Shown here piece by piece: positions 1 through 6,141 of a stretch of 37,028 bases of DNA (the stretch's first letter is position 1; the number at the start of each line of letters is the position of its first letter). The notes beneath the pieces were generated by a model. It saw only the letters and a program-made list of their open reading frames with translations, searched no databases and was not told where the DNA came from. Source of the DNA: a virus; IMG/VR virus record IMGVR_UViG_3300032116_000623, positions 1 to 37,028 of that record; one strand, written 5' to 3'. Both the position numbers and the translations under genes were made by a program.

Positions 1-308
1 GCACCCAGCTTCCGAGCAATCAGCGACGCGATAAAGAAAAAGACACCGAACGGAATGCCCGCGTAGGCAGAAAACAAAAAAACCGCCGGCTGCATCATCG
101 TGATAACTGAAAACATCGCCCCCAAAATGCCCAGCGCAACGATGCCCGCAGAGGCTTCTAGCGAGAGGTTCCGTTTGCTTAACAGGAAGACTGCGATCCA
201 CGTCGCAATCAGCAAAACGCAGCCAATCAGTATACTCCACCAAGTGGCCTCGCGGAACGCGAACGACACAACGTCGAAAAAATCCAGCTTGTCGACTTGC
301 ATCATCAT
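1..308 (-). CDS. Integral membrane protein, 3' end cut by window edge
   Basis: Reverse-strand translation is open from three tandem ATG codons (308, 305, 302) to the window edge, about 102 codons. A GGGACGGAG Shine-Dalgarno abuts the first ATG. Three hydrophobic segments are visible: residues about 21-42 (begins WWSILIGCVL), 51-70 (GIVALGILGAMF) and 73-97 (ending FFFIASLIA). It is the last visible gene of the leftward early operon, 36 bp after its neighbour. A holin-like or superinfection-type membrane role is possible, but no family was recognised. The C-terminus lies outside the window. Confidence 0.7.
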   Translation of the reverse strand, partial: MMMQVDKLDFFDVVSFAFREATWWSILIGCVLLIATWIAVFLLSKRNLSLEASAGIVALGILGAMFSVITMMQPAVFLFSAYAGIPFGVFFFIASLIARKLG

Positions 309-344
309 CTCCGTCCCTAAGAATCTCACGCTTCGGCTTCGCGC

Positions 345-644
345 TCAACCTTCGTTCGCGGGAATCCAGAACCTCATCTCCCGCCCCGTCTCTCTGACGC
401 GATACGCCACCTTGAACCGAGACTCGTACTTATTGTGCACGCCGCTCGTCTCGAACGCTTCGGCGTCATAAATGAACCACCAGTCGCCTTTGGTGATCTT
501 CTCGTGCATTCCTCTTAGCGCGGCCTTGCGTGGATGATTGGCGAGATAGGCGCGGTAGGTTGCTTCGGGGACTTCGCGCCATTCGCCGTCGTCTGTGAGC
601 CGCATGTTCGATTTCGTTCGCGAAGACTTGCCCTTGGCCGCCAA
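345..644 (-). CDS. Hypothetical phage protein, 99 aa
   Basis: Unrecognised small protein. The frame opens with TTG at 644, directly after the upstream gene's stop at 646. The next in-frame ATG (605, reading MRLTDDGEWREV) has no better ribosome site, so the start is uncertain. The N-terminus is basic and the middle is rich in aromatic residues (GDWWFIYDAEAF), suggesting a compact folded domain. No transmembrane segment. It lies in the leftward early operon downstream of the recombination genes, where phages carry rapidly changing accessory genes. Confidence 0.6.
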   Translation of the reverse strand: MAAKGKSSRTKSNMRLTDDGEWREVPEATYRAYLANHPRKAALRGMHEKITKGDWWFIYDAEAFETSGVHNKYESRFKVAYRVRETGREMRFWIPANEG

Positions 645-645
645 G

Positions 646-1002
646 CTAGCAGGCGTCTTCTGCCTTGTCGCTCTGCTGGTCCTTTGGGGCTATCTCGTGT
701 GGAGAGGATGAGGCGGCTTCGAGCATTGCCTGATAGTCCTCGCGAAAACTGCCGAGCGTCCAGATGCCGACGCTGGCATCCTTCGGCCAACTCGCGACGA
801 GCGCGCGCAGCATTCCGATCGTCGGCTCACGCGGCACCACGCAATGTGTCTCGTTGAGCTTCGCCAAGAAGGCGTCGATGACCGCGTTAGCCTCGAAGGT
901 CGCGTTACCATAGAGCCCGTCCACGCCGTCGTAGAGCCTGCTATGCAAAGCTTCCGCGGCTGCGTGACGCGCATCCTCTACTGCTTTCCGTGGATCAGTC
1001 AT
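646..1002 (-). CDS. Hypothetical phage protein, 118 aa
   Basis: Unrecognised, mostly helical protein. Its ATG at 1002 lies inside the end of the upstream gene (8-bp overlap), as in a tightly packed operon. The N-terminal half reads as an amphipathic helix rich in Ala, Asp and Arg (KAVEDARHAAAEALHS); the C-terminus is acidic and polar. No Cys cluster, signal peptide or membrane segment is seen. Part of the leftward early operon. Confidence 0.6.
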   Translation of the reverse strand: MTDPRKAVEDARHAAAEALHSRLYDGVDGLYGNATFEANAVIDAFLAKLNETHCVVPREPTIGMLRALVASWPKDASVGIWTLGSFREDYQAMLEAASSSPHEIAPKDQQSDKAEDAC

Positions 1003-1291
1003 TACCAGGGGCCTTGATGTGTTTCATCAGCGCTTCGTAGTCGTCGAATTGCGGCAGTTCGGACGCTTCAATCCCGACGCGAACGATTGCAGCTAGGTCC
1101 TTTACGATTGACCGGCGCACATCGGCATCAATGCCATTGAAGCCATGCTTGATCCCGGAGCGGTCGCACAGATCGTACAGGATGGCGCAGGCGATTTGCT
1201 CCGCTTTGTCCTTCGGCTTTCTGTCATGATAGGGGTACAAATAACCCAGCCCAAGCTGGCGGACCGTGGCGTCGAAATCCAGCGCCATCAC
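995..1291 (-). CDS. Hypothetical phage protein, 98 aa
   Basis: Unrecognised. Starts with GTG at 1291 (GTGA overlap with the preceding stop) or with the adjacent ATG at 1288. The sequence has clear helical periodicity (AEQIACAILYDLCDRSG) and an acidic tail. Translational coupling with both neighbours argues it is a genuine gene of the leftward early operon. Function unknown. Confidence 0.6.
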   Translation of the reverse strand: MMALDFDATVRQLGLGYLYPYHDRKPKDKAEQIACAILYDLCDRSGIKHGFNGIDADVRRSIVKDLAAIVRVGIEASELPQFDDYEALMKHIKAPGND

Positions 1292-1635
1292 TCGACTCCC
1301 TGCGGTCTTGGCTTAAGGCCAATGCTCTGCGCCATGTTGTTCACGGCGCGCTGAAGTGGGTTGTACGGACCTTCAGTTAACTCGGCAAAGCCGACGATGC
1401 TTGAGCGCGGCTGGGCGTCCAAACCTGTAGCCGTCACGCAGTAACCAACAGGCTCAACCACGACCGCAATGGCGTCTCCGCCGTAGAACTTGAGGCGCTC
1501 GTTCAGCGCCTCCTTGATCAGCTCCGCCTGCTTTGTCTGGAACACGTCGATGGACTGCATCAGCCGCTTGCGGGCGTCAGTCTCCTTGGTTCCGATCCAC
1601 CACGACCATGCGGCATTTTTTGCGTAGTCGAGCAT
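1288..1635 (-). CDS. Hypothetical phage protein, 115 aa
   Basis: Unrecognised. The frame is open further upstream, but the ATG at 1635 is chosen because it overlaps the previous stop as TGATG, matching the operon's pattern; the upstream extension is low-complexity and out of register with the neighbour. The protein begins MLDYAKNAAW, has a helical stretch, and a C-terminal part with beta-like segments (DAIAVVVEPVGY). No motif recognised. Confidence 0.6.
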   Translation of the reverse strand: MLDYAKNAAWSWWIGTKETDARKRLMQSIDVFQTKQAELIKEALNERLKFYGGDAIAVVVEPVGYCVTATGLDAQPRSSIVGFAELTEGPYNPLQRAVNNMAQSIGLKPRPQGVE

Positions 1636-1955
1636 CACAGGCCCTCCACAGCAAAGCGCGAAAGCTGCTGAGCGTGCGTGATTTCCTTCTTGTGCTGTTC
1701 GCTTAGGCCTGTGTTCCACATGCCATCGATGGCGGCGTTGAGAGCTATCAGCGCGTTCTCCAACTGGACGACGCGCCGCTCAGCCTGAGCCGCGCGCTTC
1801 ACCGCGTCGGCCGCCGTCGCCACGGTCTTGTCGAGATGCAGCGCAAGACTTTCGATCTGCGCCTCGGCTGCGGCGACGGTCTTGGCGGCTTCATGCTCGC
1901 CCGCGTCCACGCTAAGCAGCTCGGCGACCTGTTCCGTGGTAAGGAGCGGGCTCAC
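1635..1955 (-). CDS. Coiled-coil hypothetical protein, 106 aa
   Basis: After an N-terminal motif that looks like a small helix-turn-helix seed (LLTTEQVAELLSVDAGEHE, residues 4-22), the protein is a long heptad-like helix rich in Ala, Glu, Gln and Val to about residue 75, predicted to be a coiled coil. It overlaps both neighbours (ATGA upstream, TGATG downstream). It could act as a small regulator or adaptor; the family is not recognised. Confidence 0.6.
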   Translation of the reverse strand: MSPLLTTEQVAELLSVDAGEHEAAKTVAAAEAQIESLALHLDKTVATAADAVKRAAQAERRVVQLENALIALNAAIDGMWNTGLSEQHKKEITHAQQLSRFAVEGL

Positions 1956-2215
1956 GGCTGCGGCTCCCCCTTCTGCTGGTGCTCCAGCGCGGCGCGGATT
2001 TTGTCGGCGGCTGCGCGGGCGCGGCGTATGTTCCCGATGTTGAGCGTGTAAGGGAGCCCGCGTCCTGATTTTGCCTGCGCAATGCCAACGATGACGCCGT
2101 CAGGTTCAAGGTCAGGGCCAGCGTCTACGCGCTCTGCGGCACTCGCAAACGGCTCCAGCGCCGACAGCGCCTCGCGCAACAGCTCGCGCTCCGCAGTCTC
2201 ATCGTCGTGTGTCAC
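1952..2215 (-). CDS. Hypothetical phage protein, 87 aa, GTG start
   Basis: A longer frame runs upstream antisense-like through the NinB gene, but the GTG at 2215 overlaps the NinB stop as GTGA and gives a sensible protein starting MTHDDETAERELLREALSAL. The region PDGVIVGIAQAKSG followed by a C-terminal Arg/Ala helix suggests a small alpha/beta domain. Similar tiny acidic-helix proteins accompany phage recombination modules, but no specific function can be named. Confidence 0.6.
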   Translation of the reverse strand: MTHDDETAERELLREALSALEPFASAAERVDAGPDLEPDGVIVGIAQAKSGRGLPYTLNIGNIRRARAAADKIRAALEHQQKGEPQP

Positions 2216-2595
2216 TCGACCGTCTCCCTGAACTTGACGCCGTGCCGTGCTGCGAACGCCTCCACCAGCATCGTAAACTCGGAATGCTCCTGCACTGACA
2301 GGTCCGACGTGTGCATCCCGACCGGAACCATCCCGCCATCTTCGTGCGGCATCCAGGTTGCGCCACGATAGGAGTGCATGAAGTAATCCTTCCACGCCTG
2401 CGGCGGATAAAACTGGCCATGCCAACAAAGCTGCGTGGCGATGTCCGTCAACATAGCCCACTGCCGATCATTCTGCGGGATTGAGCGCTTCGGGCCTTGA
2501 AACGTAACGCGCGTATCCTTCGGCGCACGACGTATCCAGTCGATGGCCTTGGCCTTCATCGCATCGTTCCAAAGCACGAGGAGCGCACGACCCAT
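2212..2595 (-). CDS. ninB: NinB/Orf-like recombination protein
   Basis: Likely homolog of lambda Orf (NinB), a single-strand-DNA-associated recombination mediator that helps the phage annealing protein load on SSB-covered DNA and can replace host RecFOR functions. Recognisable family text: PKRSIPQNDRQWAMLTDI (about residues 36-53), PPQAWKDYFMHSY (about 64-77), then VPVGMHTSDLS and a closing helix. At 127 aa it is slightly shorter than the family's usual 140 or so. The ATG overlaps the RecT-like stop (TGATG), so the two are translationally coupled; an internal ATG at residue 13 is an alternative start. The adjacency to a RecT-like gene supports the assignment. Confidence 0.8.
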   Translation of the reverse strand: MGRALLVLWNDAMKAKAIDWIRRAPKDTRVTFQGPKRSIPQNDRQWAMLTDIATQLCWHGQFYPPQAWKDYFMHSYRGATWMPHEDGGMVPVGMHTSDLSVQEHSEFTMLVEAFAARHGVKFRETVE

Positions 2596-3419
2596 CAGCC
2601 CCGCGCCCCTGCTTCATCGCTCCACTCGACCGTCTCGGCCATGTCTTCCAGCCGCGGGATGTACGCGAAGCGATAGAATGCGCGCATCAGATGCGGACGC
2701 TTCTGCTTCAGCGCTTTCTTCTCAGGCGATAGCCACCACGCTTTCAGATCCTCCCGCGTCGAGAATGCGTCCATCTCGGCCTCAAGGATCGGCCACTCGG
2801 GCTGGGTGGTCTGATCGACTTCCTCGCCGTCTTCGTTAGAGTTAGAAGGCGGCTCCCGAGGCGTTTCCACCTGTCCAGGTTCCTCGGGAGCCGCCAGTTG
2901 ACCGCGCGGGGGAGAGACCGGCGCGGATTCCATGTCGCCCATTTCCTCGGGCGTGTAGACCCCGCCAAGGCAGGCGGGGTAGGCCGTGCGAACGCCGTCG
3001 CTGATGACGCGCGCCTTCAGCATGTTGCGGGCAAACTTCTTCCACATATCGCGGCCGGCAAGACCCGCAGCCTTGGCGCGTTCCATGTCCCAGTCGATCT
3101 GCACCGGTTCGCATTGCGGATGGCTGAAAATCGCTGCGCATCGGGTGTCGGACAGTTCCGTCCACTTGATGTGACCGCCCGCCTTCTGGAAGCGCGCCAG
3201 CATCGATTCCGCTTTTAGCGCCGGGCGTCCGTTGATGACGCTGTATTCCTCCACAACGCTGGTGAAGGATCGGCCCTGTGACTGGGCGATGATCATCAGC
3301 GGGAGCATTTCCTCCTCGCTCTTGAAGCCATAGAAGCGCGACCGGACGGCGGCCTGCGCAAACATCCGCATTTCGTCCAGCGACGACATGCGCGGTTCGT
3401 GTTTCGTCAGTGCAGTCAC
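2595..3419 (-). CDS. RecT-like single-strand annealing protein
   Basis: Predicted phage recombinase that anneals complementary single strands during recombination or end repair. The N-terminal 165 residues match the RecT-type pattern: an opening helix (EMRMFAQAAVRSRFYGFK), then LMIIAQSQGRSFTSVVEEYSVINGRPALKAESM, a KWTELSDTRCAAIF strand pair, KAAGLAGRDMWKKFARNMLKAR, and YPACLGGVYTPEEMGDM. After that come a Pro/Glu-rich linker and a basic, Trp-containing C-terminal helix bundle. No partner exonuclease (YqaJ or Red alpha type) is visible next to it, so it may act on ssDNA made by other nucleases. It is coupled by ATGA to the small gene upstream and by TGATG to NinB downstream. Confidence 0.72.
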   Translation of the reverse strand: MTALTKHEPRMSSLDEMRMFAQAAVRSRFYGFKSEEEMLPLMIIAQSQGRSFTSVVEEYSVINGRPALKAESMLARFQKAGGHIKWTELSDTRCAAIFSHPQCEPVQIDWDMERAKAAGLAGRDMWKKFARNMLKARVISDGVRTAYPACLGGVYTPEEMGDMESAPVSPPRGQLAAPEEPGQVETPREPPSNSNEDGEEVDQTTQPEWPILEAEMDAFSTREDLKAWWLSPEKKALKQKRPHLMRAFYRFAYIPRLEDMAETVEWSDEAGARG

Positions 3420-3601
3420 GCTTTCTTCTCCGCTCGGGTGATGATGTGGTCCAGAAACTCTGCCAGCGCGCGCATCTCGTGCTCTGATGCGCAGCGCTCG
3501 CGCACCAGTCGGCGCATCAGGCGCTCGCAGTCGGAGCGCAGGGTGTCGTCAGTGGCGGGGCGCGGGGCGTGGGGGCGGAGTGTGTGAATGGTGGCGGTCA
3601 T
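3416..3601 (-). CDS. Small basic helical protein, 61 aa
   Basis: Unrecognised. ATGA overlap with the RecT-like start region and with its own upstream neighbour. Arg-rich helices (CERLMRRLVRERC, then EHEMRALAEFLDHII) suggest a small dimeric helical protein, perhaps an accessory of the recombination genes. Function unknown. Confidence 0.55.
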   Translation of the reverse strand: MTATIHTLRPHAPRPATDDTLRSDCERLMRRLVRERCASEHEMRALAEFLDHIITRAEKKA

Positions 3602-3810
3602 GCGTCACCTATCCAAAGCCCCGAATCCTCAAAGTAGTCGCTCGGAGGTTCGGCAAAGCAGTGCTTGCAGTGATGGCCTTCCCCGCGCTCGTATTCGTAA
3701 TCGTGATCCTCACAGTGATCCGGGCAGATCGCGCCGGAGTTGTCCGCTGGCGCAACTGCGCATTCGACGCCGCAGACCTTGCATTTGAAATCGGGCTGGT
3801 TGGCCATCAC
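3598..3810 (-). CDS. Small zinc-ribbon-like protein, 70 aa
   Basis: Eight Cys/His ligands fall in zinc-finger spacing: CKVCG (10-13) with CPDHC (about 30-34), then HCKHC (47-51). The rest is acidic. This indicates one or two structural zinc sites, as in small phage proteins that bind nucleic acid or host proteins. The specific family is not recognised. Coupled by ATGA to both neighbours in the leftward operon. Confidence 0.6.
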   Translation of the reverse strand: MMANQPDFKCKVCGVECAVAPADNSGAICPDHCEDHDYEYERGEGHHCKHCFAEPPSDYFEDSGLWIGDA

Positions 3811-4043
3811 GACACCTCCGCATCTAGACGTGCCTGCCAGTCGTCCGCGAACTTGCGGAGCTTGCGCGTGTCGAGGTATTCAATCGGGAAAGCCATCTCA
3901 TACGGCTTGTGCTGATCGGGCTTCAGGCGCCGCATGATCTTCGCGTCTAGCTTCTCGGCCTTGTCCATCAGGTCGGCCAGTTCCTCAATCATGCTGACCG
4001 TGGTGGCGTCGCCGTAGTCTGCGCGTCCTTCAAAGATTTTCAT
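3807..4043 (-). CDS. Hypothetical phage protein, 78 aa
   Basis: The frame could extend upstream to a GTG at 4112, but the ATG at 4043 has a clean GGAGG eight bases upstream and overlaps the stop of the 55-aa gene as ATGA, so 4043 is preferred. The protein begins MKIFEGRADYGDAT and carries an amphipathic helix (EELADLMDKAEKLDAKIMRRL) followed by a basic C-terminal helix. No family recognised. Confidence 0.6.
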   Translation of the reverse strand: MKIFEGRADYGDATTVSMIEELADLMDKAEKLDAKIMRRLKPDQHKPYEMAFPIEYLDTRKLRKFADDWQARLDAEVS

Positions 4044-4207
4044 GGCAGCGGCCTCCGCAGCTTCATGCACGTAGAGCGCACCACGTTGACCGTCTGACGC
4101 GGCTTCATCCACGCCGTCAGGTCGAACGCGCTGACCTCCGCAGAGCGTGCCAGATGCCGCTCAAGATCGAAGGCGGGGCGGGTGAGGGCGATGGCTTCGC
4201 GGATCAT
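4040..4207 (-). CDS. Small 55-aa protein found by overlaps
   Basis: Short reverse-strand frame starting with ATG at 4207, which overlaps the stop of the upstream gene as ATGA, and ending at a TGA that overlaps the next start, also as ATGA. The product begins MIREAIALTRPAFDLERHLA and ends with a basic segment (KLRRPLP). Without it there would be a 160-base hole in an otherwise gapless operon. Part of its sequence lies under a GGAGG that serves the next gene. Function unknown. Confidence 0.55.
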   Translation of the reverse strand: MIREAIALTRPAFDLERHLARSAEVSAFDLTAWMKPRQTVNVVRSTCMKLRRPLP

Positions 4208-4566
4208 TCCGACACCCGCTCGTCGCGACGCTGATCACGGCGGTAATCAGCGATTGCTTCAGCCTCAGCCGCTCGCGCATCGCCGACGAACACCTCCCAA
4301 GCGCGCCAAGCGTTCGCATCGATCTCCGCGCGCTCGACCGTCGATGTCGCGCTGATCGGCAGCGCTTCGTATGCGCTTGTGCGGAACAGGTCCGCTTCCG
4401 TGCCGCTCAGCTCGTCCGCAATGTCGTCAATCAGCGCGTCAAAGAGGCGGCGCGCTTTGCGGGCGGACATGCCCACATTCATCGCGATATCGATTGCCTG
4501 CCAGAGCGCGGCTCCCGCGTCGTGGCCTTCCATCGCGATCCGGTCGGCTTCCTGCTCGTAGTCCAT
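4204..4566 (-). CDS. First gene of leftward early operon, hypothetical, 120 aa
   Basis: Start set at the ATG at 4566 (MDYEQEADRIAM), which has GGGAG six bases upstream; a frame extension to 4599 would run into the operator. The protein is helical and acidic (ARRLFDALIDDIADELSG), without membrane segments or Cys motifs. As the first gene after the OL-like operators it should be expressed immediately when repression is lifted, like lambda N, but it is not basic like N and no antitermination role can be claimed. Confidence 0.65.
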   Translation of the reverse strand: MDYEQEADRIAMEGHDAGAALWQAIDIAMNVGMSARKARRLFDALIDDIADELSGTEADLFRTSAYEALPISATSTVERAEIDANAWRAWEVFVGDARAAEAEAIADYRRDQRRDERVSE

Positions 4567-4591
4567 GCGTGTCTCCCTTGCTACGGGAGAG

Positions 4592-4608
4592 GTAAGCACA
4601 TAGCTGAC
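4592..4608. promoter_or_regulatory. OL-like operator, imperfect 17-bp palindrome
   Basis: GTAAGC-ACATA-GCTGAC. The right half is identical to the consensus GCTGAC; the left half differs at one base. It lies between the repressor gene and the leftward early operon, 26 bp from the first start codon, where a leftward promoter should be. Confidence 0.7.
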
Positions 4609-4627
4609 CTAGATGGCAAGCAAAATC

Positions 4628-4644
4628 GTCAGCACATGGCTGAC
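4628..4644. promoter_or_regulatory. OL-like operator, perfect 17-bp palindrome
   Basis: GTCAGC-ACATG-GCTGAC, perfect inverted half-sites, 36 bp from the neighbouring imperfect copy, which would place two repressor dimers on nearly the same DNA face. Six T residues follow on the plus strand, so the same DNA would also look like an intrinsic terminator for rightward transcription. Confidence 0.75.
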
Positions 4645-4648
4645 TTTT

Positions 4649-4963
4649 TTATGCGCGCTTGCGTTTTCCGTCTGGAATGAAGGAGTTGAGCACTTTCAAC
4701 GCCTGGTCTCGATCCACAGCGGGGATTTGATCCCAGATCGACCAAATGGCTTCAGGCGCGGTCGGATTGCGCATTAGAAGGTCGGCGGGGTCGCACGCCA
4801 AGGCTTCTGCGAAAGCTTCGAGAAGTCCTTGATTATATTGGCGTCTTTGCCTTTCGAGGTCGGAAACATGCTGTTTCGTGATGCCGACGCGTTCCGCTAA
4901 CCGCTCCTGAGTGAGATTACGGTAGGTGCGCCATTCGCGCAGGTAGAACCTCTGCTGTGCCAT
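4649..4963 (-). CDS. XRE-family phage repressor (CI-like, short)
   Basis: Predicted lysogeny repressor. Residues about 8-60 form an XRE helix-turn-helix (LTQERLAERVG, then ITKQHVSDLERQRR). At 104 aa it lacks the S24 self-cleavage domain of lambda CI, so induction must work differently, for example through an antirepressor or partner; this is inference. The C-terminal 40 residues (EAIWSIWDQIPAVDRDQ) may mediate dimerisation. GAGAGG lies about eight bases before the ATG. The gene sits between OL-like and OR-like copies of the same palindrome and is divergent from the Cro-like gene, as in lambdoid switches. The recognition helix GITKQH is almost identical to GISKQH in the Cro-like protein. Confidence 0.85.
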   Translation of the reverse strand: MAQQRFYLREWRTYRNLTQERLAERVGITKQHVSDLERQRRQYNQGLLEAFAEALACDPADLLMRNPTAPEAIWSIWDQIPAVDRDQALKVLNSFIPDGKRKRA

Positions 4964-5021
4964 TGCACAGCCTCTCCCACGGGGTGTGGGTACTGTCGTT
5001 CACTATCCTGCTGACTGCCGC

Positions 5022-5057
5022 TTGACAACTAGGTCAGCCATATGCTGACTAGTACGC
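5022..5057 (+). promoter_or_regulatory. Predicted rightward early promoter (PR-like)
   Basis: A consensus -35 box TTGACA at 5022-5027 points rightward; the operator at 5033-5049 fills the spacer. With a 17-bp spacer the -10 would be CTGACT at 5045-5050, a weak match, and transcription would begin near 5057, at the cro-like ATG (5058). The reverse complement of the same box gives TTGTCA for a leftward promoter toward the repressor, so the two promoters would overlap at their -35 boxes. Confidence 0.55.
5033..5049. promoter_or_regulatory. OR-like operator, perfect 17-bp palindrome
   Basis: GTCAGC-CATAT-GCTGAC, same half-sites and spacing as the OL-like copies. It overlaps the predicted cro-like promoter. 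Weaker half-matches lie on either side: TTCACT-N5-GCTGAC at 4999-5015 and GTACGC-N5-GCTGAC at 5052-5068, the latter overlapping the cro-like start codon; these could be lower-affinity sites. Confidence 0.75.
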
Positions 5058-5258
5058 ATGACGCTGACAGAAGCCAGACAACGCGAAGGTTTGAACGTCC
5101 CGCAGCTTGCGAAAAGGCTCGGGATTTCAAAGCAGCATTTGTACGACATCGAGAAGGGCGAGCGTTCGCCGGGCCGCGAACTGGCCGTCCGCATCGTCGA
5201 GATTTACCCCAACGTTGACCTTCTGAGCCTGCTTCGCGGGCAGCAGGGGGCAGCATGA
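5058..5258 (+). CDS. Cro-like XRE DNA-binding protein
   Basis: A 66-aa protein, nearly all one XRE helix-turn-helix (LNVPQLAKRLG, turn, ISKQHLYDIEKGERSP; residues about 12-40). It is divergent from the repressor and first in the rightward early operon, so it should act as the Cro counterpart, shutting off repressor synthesis. Recognition helix ISKQH matches ITKQH of the repressor, consistent with binding the same palindromes. No Shine-Dalgarno precedes the ATG, and the predicted transcription start coincides with it, so the mRNA may be leaderless. Confidence 0.82.
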   Translation: MTLTEARQREGLNVPQLAKRLGISKQHLYDIEKGERSPGRELAVRIVEIYPNVDLLSLLRGQQGAA

Positions 5259-5431
5259 CCCTCCATCCCAACTCGGCCTCTGGCCACCCCGCGCCGCTGT
5301 CCCATTCCCCCAGACCCGCAGCGGCGTGGGCTTTGTATTCGCGTCCGTCCCCCCGGCGCGAACGGCGGCGAGCCACCCTTCAAGCACCGACCCCCGGCTC
5401 GCCGCCGACCCTTTCTGAGAGACGAGCCTGA
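5255..5431 (+). CDS. Possible 58-aa Pro/Arg-rich protein overlapping hairpins
   Basis: An ATG at 5255 overlaps the cro-like stop (ATGA) and opens 58 codons ending at TGA 5429-5431. The product is Pro/Arg/Ser-rich with no recognisable fold. Two strong RNA hairpins lie inside the frame, so the region may be structured RNA rather than protein. Coupling by ATGA is its only positive support. Confidence 0.3.
   Translation: MTLHPNSASGHPAPLSHSPRPAAAWALYSRPSPRRERRRATLQAPTPGSPPTLSERRA
5288..5330 (+). terminator. Hairpin 1 after cro, terminator-like
   Basis: A 12-bp stem with one G-U pair (CCCGCGCCGCTG against CAGCGGCGTGGG) closes a 19-nt loop. It is followed by CTTTGTATT, a partial T-tract. Position just downstream of cro matches lambda tR1. 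The large loop is unusual for a classic terminator. Confidence 0.45.
5363..5407 (+). terminator. Hairpin 2 after cro, perfect 12-bp stem
   Basis: CGGCGGCGAGCC pairs perfectly with GGCTCGCCGCCG across a 21-nt loop. ACCCTTTCT follows. Could be a second terminator or a processing or antitermination structure. Confidence 0.45.
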
Positions 5432-5441
5432 ACGCAAGCGA

Positions 5442-5459
5442 CCGGCGCTGACACGCCGG
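5442..5459 (+). repeat. Hairpin 3: CCGGCG-CTGACA-CGCCGG
   Basis: Perfect 6-bp inverted repeat with a 6-nt loop, third of three successive hairpins in the 250 bp between the cro-like gene and the HNH gene. No T-tract follows. Confidence 0.4.
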
Positions 5460-5505
5460 CCGCCGAGAGTGCCGATCAATCCAGGTCGATGGAGCCGACC
5501 AGACC

Positions 5506-6141
5506 GTGACCGACCATCAGACATTATCCCGCGCACGTGACGAAACAATGGCCGAACTGCCGTTGGCGATGCGGAGCGCATCGGGCGAAGAGTGGCGCGC
5601 CGTCGCTGGCTACGAAGGCTTATACGAGGTCAGCAACCAGGGCCGCGTTCGGTCTTTGGCGCGAGTGGTGAGAAAGTCGGACGGCACGAAGCAGACTTAC
5701 GCCGGTCGCATACTTCGGTCTGCCGTTACAGCCGGTGGCTACCGTATCGTGGCACTCAGCAGAGGCGGAAAAACGGTCACCAAAACCGTTCATCGCCTTG
5801 TCGCCACGGCATTTCTTCCGCGCGCTGATGAGCGTGATGTCGTCAACCACATCAATTTTGACCGTGCTGATGCTCGCGTCGAAAATTTGGAGTGGGTCAC
5901 TCAAGCGCAGAACTGCCGGCACACAATCAGCGCTGGCAGGTGGTTGGCTCCAAGGTGTCGTGGAGAGGACGCAGGATGCGCAAAGCTCACTGAGCGTGAC
6001 GTTGTGGCGATCCGGCGGGAGTTCGCTTTGGGCGCGTCGATGCGCAGCCTTGGCCTCAAGTACGGCGTCACCGGAATGTCAATTAAGCGGGTCGTCACCG
6101 GAATGACGTGGTCCCACATTGCGGAGGGTCTGCGTGGTTAG
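5506..6141 (+). CDS. HNH endonuclease with NUMOD4 and C-terminal HTH
   Basis: Predicted homing-type DNA endonuclease, 211 aa. Residues 29-70 form a NUMOD4 DNA-binding motif (EEWRAVAGYEGLYEVSNQG). Residues 96-130 form an HNH nuclease (HRLVATAF, then VVNHINFDRADARVENLEW) with H96, H115, N127 and E129 as likely catalytic or metal residues. Residues 161-205 look like a helix-turn-helix (LTERDVVAIR, then SLGLKYGVTGMSIKRVV). GTG at 5506 has GGAG about eleven bases upstream; an internal ATG at 5548 lacks one. Such genes are frequent free-standing mobile insertions in phages and may not serve replication. Confidence 0.8.
   Translation: MTDHQTLSRARDETMAELPLAMRSASGEEWRAVAGYEGLYEVSNQGRVRSLARVVRKSDGTKQTYAGRILRSAVTAGGYRIVALSRGGKTVTKTVHRLVATAFLPRADERDVVNHINFDRADARVENLEWVTQAQNCRHTISAGRWLAPRCRGEDAGCAKLTERDVVAIRREFALGASMRSLGLKYGVTGMSIKRVVTGMTWSHIAEGLRG

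Noticed and set aside
100-471. 123-aa plus-strand frame at the left end
   Set aside because: Opposite to the membrane protein and the following minus-strand gene, both of which fit operon structure.
1635-1719. 28-codon upstream extension of the 115-aa gene
   Set aside because: Runs inside the neighbour; TGATG overlap favours ATG 1635.
4628-4650. Intrinsic terminator (stem plus six T) on the plus strand
   Set aside because: The stem is identical to the operator palindrome and no plus-strand gene ends here; operator is the better primary explanation.
5029-5376. Minus-strand frames over the cro-like gene and hairpins
   Set aside because: Arg/Gly-rich low-complexity products, antisense to a clear HTH gene.
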